A stretch of DNA of 64,000 nucleotides from Nitrospirillum iridis (GCF_014205765.1 NZ_JACIIZ010000004.1:408101-472100); one strand, 5' to 3'. Shown: positions 1-8,859, counted from the stretch's first letter. A program made the numbers and translations. Notes: generated by a model from the sequence alone, not told the origin.

Positions 1-1
1 G

Positions 2-919
2 GTGGGCGTCATCACCGTGCTGCTGTATCTGGGCATCCGTAACTCCGCCCGCGTTAACGGCTTCATCGTGCTGCTGAAGCTGCTGGTGGTGTTCCTGGTC
101 ATCGGCTTCGGCCTGTTCTATGTCGTCCCCGCGCATTGGTCGCCCCTGATCCCGCCCGAGGTAGTGGACGACAAGGGCTCCCACTATGGCTGGAGCGGCG
201 TGCTGCGCGGTGCGGGCGTGATTTTCTTCGCCTATATCGGCTTTGACGCCGTCTCCACCACCGCGCAGGAGGCGGTGCGGCCGCAGCGCGACATGCCCAT
301 CGGCATCCTGGGCTCGCTGATTTTCTGCACCGTGCTGTACATCCTGATGTCGCTGGTTCTGACCGGCTTGGTGCCCTACGCCGACTTGAACGTCGCCCAC
401 CCCGTCGTTGTCGCCATCGAGGCGGTGCAGCAACTGCATTGGCTGGCCCTGCCGGTGGACATCGGCGCCGTCGCCGGGCTGACCACGGTGATGCTGGTCA
501 TGATGCTGGGCCAGTCGCGCGTGCTGTTCGCCATGTCGCGTGACAAGCTGCTGCCCTCGCCCCTGGGCAAGGTGCATCCCAAGTTCCGCACCCCCCACGT
601 CGCCACGGTTGTGACCGGGGTCTGCGCCGCCGTCCTGGCCGGCCTGTTCCCCATCGACATCCTGGGCGAGTTGGTCTCCATCGGCACGCTGCTGGCCTTC
701 GCCATCGTCTGCGGGTGCGTCCTGATCCTGCGCATCACCCAGCCCGACACGCCGCGGCCGTTCAAGACGCCGCTGTTCTGGCTGGTCTGCCCCTTGGGCG
801 TGCTGGTCTGCGGCTACCTCATGTATGGCCTGCCGGGCGACACCTGGCTGCGGCTGATCATCTGGATGGTCTTTGGCTTCTTCGTCTACTTCGGCTACAG
901 CCGCCGCCGCGCCGCCTGA
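2..919 (+). CDS. APC-family amino acid permease, 5'-truncated by the window edge
   Basis: C-terminal part (about 305 residues) of an inner-membrane amino acid/cation symporter of the APC superfamily, closest in feel to the cationic amino acid transporter group. The frame is open at the window edge, so the first codon here (GTG) is probably internal and the first membrane helices are missing. About eight hydrophobic helices remain. The conserved stretch GAGVIFFAYIGFDAVSTTAQE (near residues 70-90) and the following RPQRDMPIGI are typical of the family. A GC-rich hairpin follows the stop. The substrate cannot be told from the sequence. Confidence 0.85.
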   Translation: MGVITVLLYLGIRNSARVNGFIVLLKLLVVFLVIGFGLFYVVPAHWSPLIPPEVVDDKGSHYGWSGVLRGAGVIFFAYIGFDAVSTTAQEAVRPQRDMPIGILGSLIFCTVLYILMSLVLTGLVPYADLNVAHPVVVAIEAVQQLHWLALPVDIGAVAGLTTVMLVMMLGQSRVLFAMSRDKLLPSPLGKVHPKFRTPHVATVVTGVCAAVLAGLFPIDILGELVSIGTLLAFAIVCGCVLILRITQPDTPRPFKTPLFWLVCPLGVLVCGYLMYGLPGDTWLRLIIWMVFGFFVYFGYSRRRAA

Positions 920-944
920 CCACAGGCTCAAGGCGTCAACTGAG

Positions 945-973
945 GGGCCGGGCGGCACAGTCGCCCGGCCCTT
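945..973. terminator. Intrinsic terminator between convergent genes
   Basis: A perfect 10-bp stem (GGGCCGGGCG at 945-954 with CGCCCGGCCC at 962-971) and a 7-nt loop. It sits 25 nt after the permease stop and just beyond the stop of the opposite-strand FadJ-like gene, so it could serve both. The T-run is weak. Confidence 0.6.
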
Positions 974-985
974 CGTCATTTCGCG

Positions 986-2728
986 TCAACGACGGGCGAA
1001 GCTACCCAGCGGGCCGCCGCTGGCGGCGGGCCAGCCGAAGCCCAGCACGGCCATGAGGTCGGCTGACGCCGTCTCGTTCACCAGCCCCTCGGCCAGAGCC
1101 TGCACCACGGCCGTGCGTACGGCCGCCAGCAGGCGCGGGCCGGCATCGGCCTGTGGTGGGTCAAGCGGGACCGACTCCGTCGCCGGGCGCTTCAGGGTGG
1201 CCAGCACGGCGCCCGCCCCATCCTCCCCCACCAGATCGGTCACGGCGGCATAGCCCAACCGGCGGGCCAACGCCCAGGGCCCTTCGGCCAGTCCAGCGGC
1301 ACGGGCGGCGGCATCGGTGTCGGCGGGCGCCACCAGGGGGCCAAGCTCCAGGGCCGCTCGCAGATAGGCGGCGGTCAGCCGGGCGAGGTAGCGCCCCTCG
1401 CCATCCCCCACCTTGAAGGGGGTGCGGCCCAGGCGGCGGGCGGCGTCCACGGCGATGGCCAGGGCGGGCGCCGACGTCTTCGGCCCGGCCACAATCTCGG
1501 CGACGCCGCCGTCCGGCGGCAGGGACAGGCCCACCAGGCGGTCCGGCCAGGACAGGCCCCGCCCCACCGCGGCAACGCTGAGCCTGGGACCCGTCAGCGC
1601 CAGCAAGGCATCATCACCCAGCACGGCTTCCGCCCGCGCCAGCAGCGCGTGCTTGGCCGCGAGGTCCTCGCGGGTGGCGTCAAACAGGATCTCGATCTTG
1701 CGCTCGCCCAGCAGCGCCGGCGCCAACTCGTCCAGTCCCTCGGCATCGGCCACGGCATGCACGTCCAAGCCGGCGCGGCGCGCCGCCAGGGCCACGGAAT
1801 CAGCCATGGGCCCCCGACCCAGCACGGCCACCCGCGCCAGTTCGGCCGTGGGCAACGCCGGCCGCCAGGCGGCCTTGTCCGCCGCCCCCTTCGCCACCAC
1901 CAGGGTACGCACCAGGGCCGCGACCTCCCCCCGACGCAGGAGACCGGCGGCAACCGCCCGTTCCAGGCCCAGGCCCTCATCCAGCGACAGGGCCAAGCCC
2001 TGGCCGACCGCCGTCTCGATCGCCATGGTGGAGGAGATCACCGCCACGGGCTTGCGCTTGTGGGCGACAATGAACGGCGGCTCCTTCCCGTCAGCCAGGT
2101 GGCGGCGGACCCAGGCAAGGGCGGCTGAGCGCACGTGGGAGGCCGGCACCACCTCGTTCACCAGCTTCAATTCCAGGGCCGCCGCCGCCGTCACCATATG
2201 CCCGCCCGACAGCAGGTCGTGCGCGCCGACCCACCCCAATAGGCGGGGCAGGCGCTGGGTGCCGCCGGCCATGGGCATCAGGCCCAGGCGCTGGTCGGGA
2301 AAGCCGAATCGGGCGGCGGGGTGATCGCAGGCCACCCGGTAACCGCAGGCCAGCGCCAACTCCAGCCCCGGCCCCAGGGCGGATCCGGTGAGCGCGGCGG
2401 CGATGGGCTTGGCCGTCCCCTCCAGTCGGCGCAGGGCGTCGCCGTAGGGGGCGATCGCGGCCAACAGCGCGTCATCGGACAGGCCGGGGGCGGCATCGGC
2501 CAGGGCCAGCAGGCCCAGCGGCTCCCGCCCCAGCAGGAAATGACCCTTGGCGGAGGTGATGATAAGGCCGCGCACCTCCTCACGGGTCTCCAGCACTTCG
2601 GCCAGTTCGTCCAGGGCGGCGATCAGGGCATCGTCCAGCAGGTTGGCGCGGCCGGGCGCCTCCAGCGTGGCGACGGCGATGCCGTCGTCTTCCAGCCTCA
2701 GATGCAGGGGGGAGAAAGTGTCGGTCAT
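986..2728 (-). CDS. Degenerate FadJ/FadB-like enoyl-CoA hydratase / 3-hydroxyacyl-CoA dehydrogenase
   Basis: A 580-residue protein with the layout of the fatty-acid oxidation alpha subunit: crotonase fold (residues about 1-250), then an NAD-binding-like domain and a C-terminal helical domain. It is shorter than usual (about 700). Key positions are altered. The first crotonase glutamate is kept (GPGLELALA, E about 123), but the second is Asp (GFPDQRLG). The Rossmann motif GxGxMGxG reads GRGPMADS. The HFFNP catalytic-His stretch reads GLSLPPDGG. Start chosen at the ATG opening MTDTFSPLHL; an in-frame ATG 42 nt upstream is possible. It could be a pseudo-enzyme or have a changed activity. No thiolase partner is next to it. 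It lies about 105 nt downstream of the TonB receptor gene on the same strand. Confidence 0.75.
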   Translation of the reverse strand: MTDTFSPLHLRLEDDGIAVATLEAPGRANLLDDALIAALDELAEVLETREEVRGLIITSAKGHFLLGREPLGLLALADAAPGLSDDALLAAIAPYGDALRRLEGTAKPIAAALTGSALGPGLELALACGYRVACDHPAARFGFPDQRLGLMPMAGGTQRLPRLLGWVGAHDLLSGGHMVTAAAALELKLVNEVVPASHVRSAALAWVRRHLADGKEPPFIVAHKRKPVAVISSTMAIETAVGQGLALSLDEGLGLERAVAAGLLRRGEVAALVRTLVVAKGAADKAAWRPALPTAELARVAVLGRGPMADSVALAARRAGLDVHAVADAEGLDELAPALLGERKIEILFDATREDLAAKHALLARAEAVLGDDALLALTGPRLSVAAVGRGLSWPDRLVGLSLPPDGGVAEIVAGPKTSAPALAIAVDAARRLGRTPFKVGDGEGRYLARLTAAYLRAALELGPLVAPADTDAAARAAGLAEGPWALARRLGYAAVTDLVGEDGAGAVLATLKRPATESVPLDPPQADAGPRLLAAVRTAVVQALAEGLVNETASADLMAVLGFGWPAASGGPLGSFARR

Positions 2729-2834
2729 GGCGTCACTGTGCCGGGCGGATGGCACCCCGGCAAGGTGCAAAGAAGGGCGCCGGCGGTGCCCCGCCCACGC
2801 CCTTCCCCGAACCCTAGCGCCCCCCTTTTATAGG

Positions 2835-5771
2835 TCAGAACTCACAGGTCATGCCCCAGAGGAAGGTCCGCCCGCTGGAGGTGTTGACCTCGATGCGATG
2901 GGCGGCCAGGTCGGTGAACTGCACGATGTGCTCGTCCGTCAGGTTCAGGCCTTCCAGCGTCACCTTGATATGCGGGGTGACGTTGTAGTGGGCGGAGAAG
3001 TCGACGTTGTTGGTCGGCTCATACCCCTCGCCGATATTGCCGTTGCTGCCGATGCTGTTCAGATACTGACCGCGATAGGCCTCGGAAATGCGCACGCCCC
3101 AGGTGTCGGTTTCGTAGTAGAGCGTGGCGTTGGCCGAGAAGCGCGACAGGTTGACCAGCGGCAGCTCCACCGTCTTGCCGCCGATGATGGCGGGCGAACT
3201 GCCATCGGCGAAGGTGCCGTTGGCCAGCATGCCCAGATGGTTGAAGGGTTCCGGCAGGAAGTCGAAGTCGCGCTGGGCCGCCACCTCCACGCCAGTGATG
3301 CTGGCGCCGCTGACGTTCACCGGCTGCGACACGTTGTAGGGGATGGACCCGGTCTGCCCCGGCAGCAGGAAGGACAGCGGGTAGCCAGTGGCCGAATAGG
3401 GCTCCACCACCGTGGTGGAGCTGATGAAGGAGTTCAGCTTCTTGTAGAAGGCGCCGACCGACACGAAGCCGACCTTGCCGTCGTAATATTCCAGCGAGCC
3501 TTCCACCGCGTCGGCGGTGAAGGGCTTCAGGTTGGGGTTGCCGATGGTCAGGCTGCCGCCAAAGGGGGCGGTGGTGATGGTGCCCGCGGCGGCCAGGTCC
3601 GACAGGGCCGGCCGGCTGATGTTGCGATTGGCGCTGACGCGCGCCACCAGGTCGGGCTCCACGAAGTACGCCACGTTGGCCGACGGCAGGACGCCGCTGT
3701 AGGTGTGCGGCACCGACACCGCCGTCAGCTTGCCGCCGGAATTGATCGAGCCGGCGGAGGTCAGGTCGGTGGAGTAGTAGCGCAGGCCGGCATTGGCCTT
3801 CAGCCGGCGATCCCAAACGGTGGTGTCCAGGTCGTACTGGACGTAGCCGCCCATCGTCTCTTCGGTCACGTGATAATCGGACCCGGGCGACAGGAAGGCC
3901 GCCGTCATGATGTCGCGCGTCTGGCCGATATACTTGTAGATGCCGTTCACGTCGCCGACGATATAGGGCGCCAGCGTGTCATAGGGGACAAGGTATTTGG
4001 ACTCCGCCGGTACCGCCCTGTCGGTCGGCACGTTGTAGAAGACCTTGTTGTTGTACTGCGCGCCCTCATCATCGAATTTCTTGTATTCGAAGCCGGTCTT
4101 GATGGTCGACGCCTCCGACAGCGCGTATTCGACGTCCAGCTTGCCGGTCTTGTAGGAGTTGACGATCTTGCTGGCCTGGGTATCCAGGCGCATCAGGTTC
4201 CACTGCGCCGGGTCGGTGGGATCGAAATCGTAGGTGTTGACCGGCATTCTGGAGCGGTCATCAAAGCTGATGCCCTTGTTCTTGGCCTCCAGGAACACCT
4301 TGTCGAAATAGGGCAACTCATAGTCGGAGCGGGAATAGCCCGCCATGCCCTTGACCAGCAGCCGGTCGGTCAGCTGGTCGGACCCATGCAGCACCGTCTG
4401 GTAGAAATCGGTGCTGTCGGTTTCGGTGTTGTATTCGTTGCGCATGTCCACGCCGGTATAGCGGGCCGCCACCAGCGTGTTGCCTTGAATGACGGCCGAC
4501 TGCAACAGCTGCGTGCCCGAGACGTTGCCGGTCAGGGCGTTGCTGCCGCCCGCCGCCATGGCGTAGTTGTCGCGGTCATTGGTCAGGCGGCTGTACAGGG
4601 CGTCGAAACCCAGCTTCAGGCCATTCTCCGGCTCATACTGCAGGGCCATCGTGCTGCCCAGGCGGGTGCGGTGATCGAACCAGGTGGAATAGGTGTCGGC
4701 CTGGGGGGCGTAGATGGTGCCGGACTGCATCTTGGCGGCGTCCGCCGCGCTGACGCCCGCGCCAATGTTGGCGGGACTGACCTTGATCTGGTTCCAGCCC
4801 CAATTGCGGTAGCCGAACTCATTGCTGTCGTTGGTGCTGTAGGCCACCGACACCAGGGCGCCGAAATCGCCCCAGCGGTCGGAGATCAGGCCCACCAGGC
4901 GCGGGGTCACCCCGTCGGTGTTGCTGTTGTCCTGCCCCTTCAGGGAGAACACGGCCTTGAACCCGTCATAGTCGAAGGGCTTCGCGGTGTTCAATTGCAC
5001 CGTGCCGCCGATGCCGCCCTCATCCTGCTCGCTGGCGTAAGATTTCTGGATGGTGACCTTGTTGAACAGTTCCGAGGCGAACAGGCTGTAGTCGAAGCTG
5101 CGGGTGCGGCTGACGCCGCCGCGGTTGTCCATGCCCGAGGCCGTGTTGCCCAACACCTCCATGCCATTCAGCTGGGTGCGGGTGAAATCCGGGCCCAGGC
5201 CGCGCAGGGTGATCTGCCGGCCCTCGCCGGAATCGCGGTTGATGGTCACGCCGGGCACGCGCTGCAGCGATTCCGCCAGGTTCAAGTCGGGAAACGCCGC
5301 GATGTCCTCTGCGACAATCACCTCCTCCGATCCGACGGCGTCGCGCTTGAGGACCCGGGCCTGTGCCAGACTTTCATGGAAGCCGTTGACCACCACCTCC
5401 TCCAGAGTGTCGTCGTCGGCATGGACTTGCGGCTTGGTGCCGGCGACCGGCGCCTTGGCCGGTTGCGCCAGCTGCAGGACCACCACCGCGCCATCATCGG
5501 ACGACACCGTCAGCGGCGTCCCCTGCAACAGCGTGGCCAGGGCCTTGTGACGCTCCAACTCGCCATGGATGGCCTGGGTGGTGATGCCCGCCAGCTGGCC
5601 CGCCGGCGCCACGATCTGGATGCCGGCCTGTTTGGCGAACATCGGGATGGCGCTGACCGCCGGCTGGGCCGGCAGGTCAAAGCTGCGGGTCTGCGCGCCA
5701 GCCGGCACGCTGAGGGCGATGACGATGGACGCCGCACCGCAAAGCAGTGCCGGACGCAAATGCCTGAACAT
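2835..5771 (-). CDS. TonB-dependent outer-membrane receptor with STN signalling domain
   Basis: A 978-residue outer-membrane transporter of the transducer class. In order: signal peptide (about 1-27, ending PAGAQ), secretin/TonB short N-terminal domain (about 30-110) that would contact FecR, TonB-box-like stretch EEVVVNGF (about 123), plug with LNLAESLQRVPGVTINRD and ITLRGLGPDFTRTQLNGM, then a beta-barrel ending in the aromatic C-terminus FLWGMTCEF. The start at 5771 has GGGGAG upstream and gives a clean signal peptide; an upstream in-frame start at 5873 would fall inside the promoter. It belongs with the FecR and FecI-type sigma genes directly upstream and shares their promoter type. The ligand is unknown; the large barrel is as compatible with a carbohydrate or peptide as with a siderophore. 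Confidence 0.92.
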   Translation of the reverse strand: MFRHLRPALLCGAASIVIALSVPAGAQTRSFDLPAQPAVSAIPMFAKQAGIQIVAPAGQLAGITTQAIHGELERHKALATLLQGTPLTVSSDDGAVVVLQLAQPAKAPVAGTKPQVHADDDTLEEVVVNGFHESLAQARVLKRDAVGSEEVIVAEDIAAFPDLNLAESLQRVPGVTINRDSGEGRQITLRGLGPDFTRTQLNGMEVLGNTASGMDNRGGVSRTRSFDYSLFASELFNKVTIQKSYASEQDEGGIGGTVQLNTAKPFDYDGFKAVFSLKGQDNSNTDGVTPRLVGLISDRWGDFGALVSVAYSTNDSNEFGYRNWGWNQIKVSPANIGAGVSAADAAKMQSGTIYAPQADTYSTWFDHRTRLGSTMALQYEPENGLKLGFDALYSRLTNDRDNYAMAAGGSNALTGNVSGTQLLQSAVIQGNTLVAARYTGVDMRNEYNTETDSTDFYQTVLHGSDQLTDRLLVKGMAGYSRSDYELPYFDKVFLEAKNKGISFDDRSRMPVNTYDFDPTDPAQWNLMRLDTQASKIVNSYKTGKLDVEYALSEASTIKTGFEYKKFDDEGAQYNNKVFYNVPTDRAVPAESKYLVPYDTLAPYIVGDVNGIYKYIGQTRDIMTAAFLSPGSDYHVTEETMGGYVQYDLDTTVWDRRLKANAGLRYYSTDLTSAGSINSGGKLTAVSVPHTYSGVLPSANVAYFVEPDLVARVSANRNISRPALSDLAAAGTITTAPFGGSLTIGNPNLKPFTADAVEGSLEYYDGKVGFVSVGAFYKKLNSFISSTTVVEPYSATGYPLSFLLPGQTGSIPYNVSQPVNVSGASITGVEVAAQRDFDFLPEPFNHLGMLANGTFADGSSPAIIGGKTVELPLVNLSRFSANATLYYETDTWGVRISEAYRGQYLNSIGSNGNIGEGYEPTNNVDFSAHYNVTPHIKVTLEGLNLTDEHIVQFTDLAAHRIEVNTSSGRTFLWGMTCEF

Positions 5772-5842
5772 TCTCACTGACTCCCCAACCAATATCAGTG
5801 TGGTGACTGGCTTGTGCGGGGCATTCACCGCCCTCACGCCCC

Positions 5843-5888
5843 TTAGATTATTTTCGATGGCGAACCAAGCCATCCGTCACGAAAGTTT
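5843..5888 (-). promoter_or_regulatory. Putative ECF-sigma promoter of the TonB receptor gene
   Basis: The 34 bases 5855-5888 match 7634-7667, upstream of the sigma gene, at 29 of 34 positions, and TTAGAT at 5843-5848 is also repeated there. Read on the minus strand it runs TTTCGTGACGGATGG (possible -35 area), then CGCCATCG (possible -10 area), about 75 nt before the receptor ATG. The shared block and its placement are seen directly; promoter identity is inferred. Confidence 0.7.
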
Positions 5889-5968
5889 TATATTTGGCAA
5901 ATCCGATGTTTGAACTGCGTGACGCTGGTATTGAAACTTTCCATGTGCGCCAGTTATTGCGCTTTCTC

Positions 5969-7015
5969 TTATTTATAAAGGGTGATGACGTCCCCTTCCC
6001 GCTTGACCTTGATGCGCAGGCCCTGGGCAATGGCGCGGGCGAAGCCCGCCGGATCGGTGGCGGCGAACAGGCCGGAAATGCGTTCCTGCGCCGGCCCGCC
6101 TTTGACAGTGATCTTCTGCCGGGAATAGCGGGCGAACTCGGCCGCCGCTTCCGCCAAGGTGACGCCTTCGAAGGACAGCAGGCCTTCCCGCCACATCAGG
6201 CTGCGCCCGAGCGCGCCCGACGGCACATCGCGCAGGGAGACCTGCACCTCCTCGGCCCCGGCCGCGCCGTGGCCAATGCGCACCTCCGCCTCCTGGTTGG
6301 CGGTGACGTGGGTGCCGTTGGTGGCGGTGGACGGTGTCCATAGCCGTTCCAGCGCCTGCCAGGCCGTGGCCGGCGGGGCCGGCGGCGGCAACTCCACCGC
6401 CACCCGGCCGCTGGTCACCTGCACCCGCATGCCGCCGCCCTCATCCGCCAGGCGCACGGCGTAGGCGGTGCCCACGGCACGGGCTTGCGCCTTGGGACCC
6501 TGGACGACGAACGGCCGATCCGGGTTCTTGGCGACTTCGAAATAGGCTTCGCCGCGCAGCAGACGGACCAGCCGACACTGCTCGCTATAGGTCACCTCCA
6601 GCACGCTGTCGGTGTTCAGCGTGACCTGGGAGCCGTCGGGCAACGGTATCCGCCGCACCTCCCCCACCTCGGAGACGTAGCGGCGCCCCGGGGCCGGGGG
6701 CGGCCGGCGGATGACGACGGCCGCCCCCAGCGCCGACGCGGCGGCGCCCGCCAGAAAGGCCCGCCGGGGCAGCGGTCCCCATTTGGCCACCGACGGCGCC
6801 GGCGGGCGGCGCAGGACGCGCATGGCCAGTTCCAGGCGCGGGCTGATGAAATAGGCCTGGGCGCGCGCCAGCGCCCCGACACAGCGGGTATCGCTCTCCA
6901 GCCACGCCGCCAGGGCGGCCTCCTCATCCGCTGTCAGCGCGTCACCATCCAGGCGCGCGACCCAGCGGGCCGCCGCCTCGTCAATGGACTTTGCGCTTGG
7001 CCTGTGCGTGATCAC
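5969..7015 (-). CDS. FecR-family anti-sigma/sigma regulator
   Basis: A 348-residue inner-membrane regulator that would pass the receptor's occupancy signal to the sigma factor. N-terminal cytoplasmic helical domain with the family signature EAAARWVARLDGDALTADEEAALAAWL (residues about 13-40), one membrane segment (about 84-103), then the periplasmic FecR domain with GEVRRIPLPDGSQVTLNTDS and LLRGEAYFEVAKNPDRPFVV. The C-terminal part, which in the family contacts the receptor STN domain, ends at the stop. Its start lies inside the 3' end of the sigma gene (35-nt overlap), suggesting coupled translation. Confidence 0.93.
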   Translation of the reverse strand: MITHRPSAKSIDEAAARWVARLDGDALTADEEAALAAWLESDTRCVGALARAQAYFISPRLELAMRVLRRPPAPSVAKWGPLPRRAFLAGAAASALGAAVVIRRPPPAPGRRYVSEVGEVRRIPLPDGSQVTLNTDSVLEVTYSEQCRLVRLLRGEAYFEVAKNPDRPFVVQGPKAQARAVGTAYAVRLADEGGGMRVQVTSGRVAVELPPPAPPATAWQALERLWTPSTATNGTHVTANQEAEVRIGHGAAGAEEVQVSLRDVPSGALGRSLMWREGLLSFEGVTLAEAAAEFARYSRQKITVKGGPAQERISGLFAATDPAGFARAIAQGLRIKVKREGDVITLYK

Positions 7016-7607
7016 GCTCTTCCAACCCTGTCTTTTTCTTCGGCGTCGCCTGTACCGTCTGTCCGCCGTCCCGGCTGAACTGGGCCAGCAGCAGCTTGAT
7101 GCCCCGGGCGACGTGCTTCTGGATGGTGTGTTCGGAAAGGTTCATGCGCCGGGCGATTTCCTGCTGCGACAGGCCCTCGACCCGGCGCATGACGAAGGCG
7201 GCGCGGGTCTTGCGCGGCAGGGCATCGATGGCCCGTTGCACCTGTTCCAGTTCAAAGCGTGCCAGCACGGTGTCTTCCGGCGACGGCTCGTCCATCACCG
7301 TTTCCAAGGTGCCGATGTCGGCAACGGCGGTGATGGGCACCACGCGGGAGTGGCGCAGCTGCTGCAGGATGACGGAATAGGCCACCTGGAACGCATAGGT
7401 CTTGGGATCGTTGATGGTGTCGACCGACGCCTTGGTCGCCAGGATGGCGTAGGTCTCCTGCACCACGTCGTCGACGTCGAACCGCAGCGACGCCTTGCCC
7501 TTCAGCCAGGACCGCAACGCCGGCTCATGCGGCACGACGTTGACGGCCAGCCAGCGCGCCCGTTCGTTCGTGATTGGCTTTGCTGATTTCAACATTGATC
7601 CGCCCAT
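6981..7607 (-). CDS. FecI-type ECF RNA polymerase sigma factor
   Basis: A 208-residue ECF sigma factor. Region 2 is near residues 25-95 (DDVVQETYAILATKA) and region 4 near 120-180 with the helix-turn-helix AFVMRRVEGLSQQEIARRMNLSEHTIQKHVARG. The start at 7607 has GGAAGG about 5 nt upstream; a second in-frame ATG is 12 nt inside. First gene of the sigma-fecR-receptor module. A sequence almost identical to the block in front of the receptor gene lies upstream of it, so the factor probably drives its own gene. The C-terminal tail after region 4 is basic and Lys-rich. Confidence 0.93.
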   Translation of the reverse strand: MGGSMLKSAKPITNERARWLAVNVVPHEPALRSWLKGKASLRFDVDDVVQETYAILATKASVDTINDPKTYAFQVAYSVILQQLRHSRVVPITAVADIGTLETVMDEPSPEDTVLARFELEQVQRAIDALPRKTRAAFVMRRVEGLSQQEIARRMNLSEHTIQKHVARGIKLLLAQFSRDGGQTVQATPKKKTGLEERDHAQAKRKVH

Positions 7608-7621
7608 CTAACCTTCCGCCA

Positions 7622-7667
7622 TTAGATGCGCGCCGATGGTGAACCCAGCCATCTGTCATGAAAATTT
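7622..7667 (-). promoter_or_regulatory. Putative autoregulated ECF promoter of the sigma gene
   Basis: Bases 7634-7667 pair with 5855-5888 at 29 of 34 positions, and TTAGAT at 7622-7627 is shared at the same distance. On the minus strand: TTTTCATGACAGATGG, then CACCATCG, 15-60 nt before the sigma-factor ATG. The short leader would leave the GGAAGG ribosome site just after the start point. Confidence 0.7.
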
Positions 7668-7719
7668 AGGAATTGAGGCGCCCTCACGGCGGAACGTGGA
7701 CCGCGAAACGTGGACATGG

Positions 7720-7757
7720 AAAAGGCCGGGCGGCGCCAGAAAGCGCCACCCGGCCTT
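7720..7757 (-). terminator. Intrinsic terminator after the lipoprotein gene
   Basis: Long inverted repeat: AAGGCCGGG + CGGCGC paired with GCGCC + CCCGGCCTT, interrupted by a single bulged base. On the minus strand it is followed by TTTTCC. It lies 24 nt after the stop of the gene at 7781-8362 and insulates it from the sigma promoter. Confidence 0.75.
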
Positions 7758-7780
7758 CATCCCCAGCCGCTATTGGGCCC

Positions 7781-8362
7781 TTAGTGAGTGGCGCCGACCT
7801 GAGACGCACCACCCTGGAAAGTCTCCGCCAGCACGGCGATGAAGGCCTTGATGTTCTCGCGCACCGCGCCCTCTTTCGCGATACGGGCCCGTTCGACACC
7901 CAGCAACGCATCGGAGAAATTCGCGGTGTAAGGGGTCTCGACGGTCTTGTCCAAGGCCACGCTCTTGTCGTCCAGCCGCGTCATCTGGTAATGCACCTTG
8001 GACGTCACGGTGGCATCGAAGCCAGCCCACGGCACGTCCAGCGCGATCAGGTTCGCGCTGATGACATACTTGGCGGAGTTGCCGGGAGCAATCACGGCCT
8101 GCAATGCCAGGGACTGTTCCAGCGACTGTTTGAACGCGGCGTTGTCGACGGAAGAGCCCCACTCGCGGTTGTTCTTGTCACCACCCGTCACATCACCGAC
8201 CTGCACCGCCGCGTGCAAGGGAGACGCCGTCTGCACGATATGCTGGGGGTCCAGAGGCGCCGTCATCGCACCCACGCGCGGACCAGAGGCGCAACCAGCC
8301 AAGGACGCGACCAAAGCGATGGCGACACCCAAACGGATAAATCTTAATGCATTGACGGACAA
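7781..8362 (-). CDS. Putative lipoprotein, unknown function
   Basis: A 193-residue predicted lipoprotein: short basic start, hydrophobic segment and lipobox LAGC (Cys about 23). The mature part alternates short strands and helices and has no motif I recognise; the overall look (small soluble domain on a lipid anchor) recalls YajG-like or transport-auxiliary lipoproteins, but that is weak. The start is an unusual TTG; no ATG gives an intact signal peptide. It is divergent from another lipoprotein gene with only 45 nt between the two starts, so their promoters must overlap. Confidence 0.7.
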   Translation of the reverse strand: MSVNALRFIRLGVAIALVASLAGCASGPRVGAMTAPLDPQHIVQTASPLHAAVQVGDVTGGDKNNREWGSSVDNAAFKQSLEQSLALQAVIAPGNSAKYVISANLIALDVPWAGFDATVTSKVHYQMTRLDDKSVALDKTVETPYTANFSDALLGVERARIAKEGAVRENIKAFIAVLAETFQGGASQVGATH

Positions 8363-8407
8363 GATCGCACCCCATAAGTTATATGCAATTCCACAAATGG
8401 TGCGAAT

Positions 8408-8839
8408 ATGAAATTAATTGTCAATAAAGCAAGCGATTTTTCTTTATCGCGTTCACATTCCGTAAATATAGTGATTGCCACTGCATTATTCGTTGGGCTC
8501 AGCGGCTGCGGCGGCCGCGTGGCCAACCCAGTAAAGGCGGTCAACGCCTATGATGACCAGTTGAGCTGCGACCATCTTCGGGCGGAATTGCAGGTCAATC
8601 AGGCCCACATCCTGGACCTCAATGGCGAGCGGGCGGCGGATCGTCAGCACAATGTGGGCCAGCTGTTGGTCGGCCCCATGTTTATCGACCTCTCGGACTC
8701 CGAGAAAAAGGAGATCAAGGCGCTAGAGGCGCGGGATACCGTGCTGAACGGCTATCTGGCTCAGCGTTGCCCCACTGATGCCGCTGCACCCGCGCCGGCC
8801 GCCCCCCCAGCGACCGCACCGGCCGCTGCGTCGCGCTAA
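8408..8839 (+). CDS. Small putative lipoprotein, unknown function
   Basis: A 143-residue predicted lipoprotein with a hydrophobic leader and lipobox LSGC (Cys about 34). The mature part is mostly helical, contains two further cysteines (DQLSCDHL and AQRC) that could form a disulfide, and ends in an Ala/Pro-rich tail. The first 25 codons are clearly AT-richer than the rest of the window. Divergent partner of the lipoprotein gene at 7781-8362. Ends 20 nt before a strong terminator. Confidence 0.7.
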   Translation: MKLIVNKASDFSLSRSHSVNIVIATALFVGLSGCGGRVANPVKAVNAYDDQLSCDHLRAELQVNQAHILDLNGERAADRQHNVGQLLVGPMFIDLSDSEKKEIKALEARDTVLNGYLAQRCPTDAAAPAPAAPPATAPAAASR

Positions 8840-8859
8840 TCCCCAACTGCGGTCCCAGG

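Noticed and set aside
2547..5780. Open frame of 1077 codons on the plus strand opposite the TonB receptor
   Set aside because: It is the antisense of a clear receptor gene in GC-rich DNA; composition is His/Gln/Val/Gly-rich with no domain.
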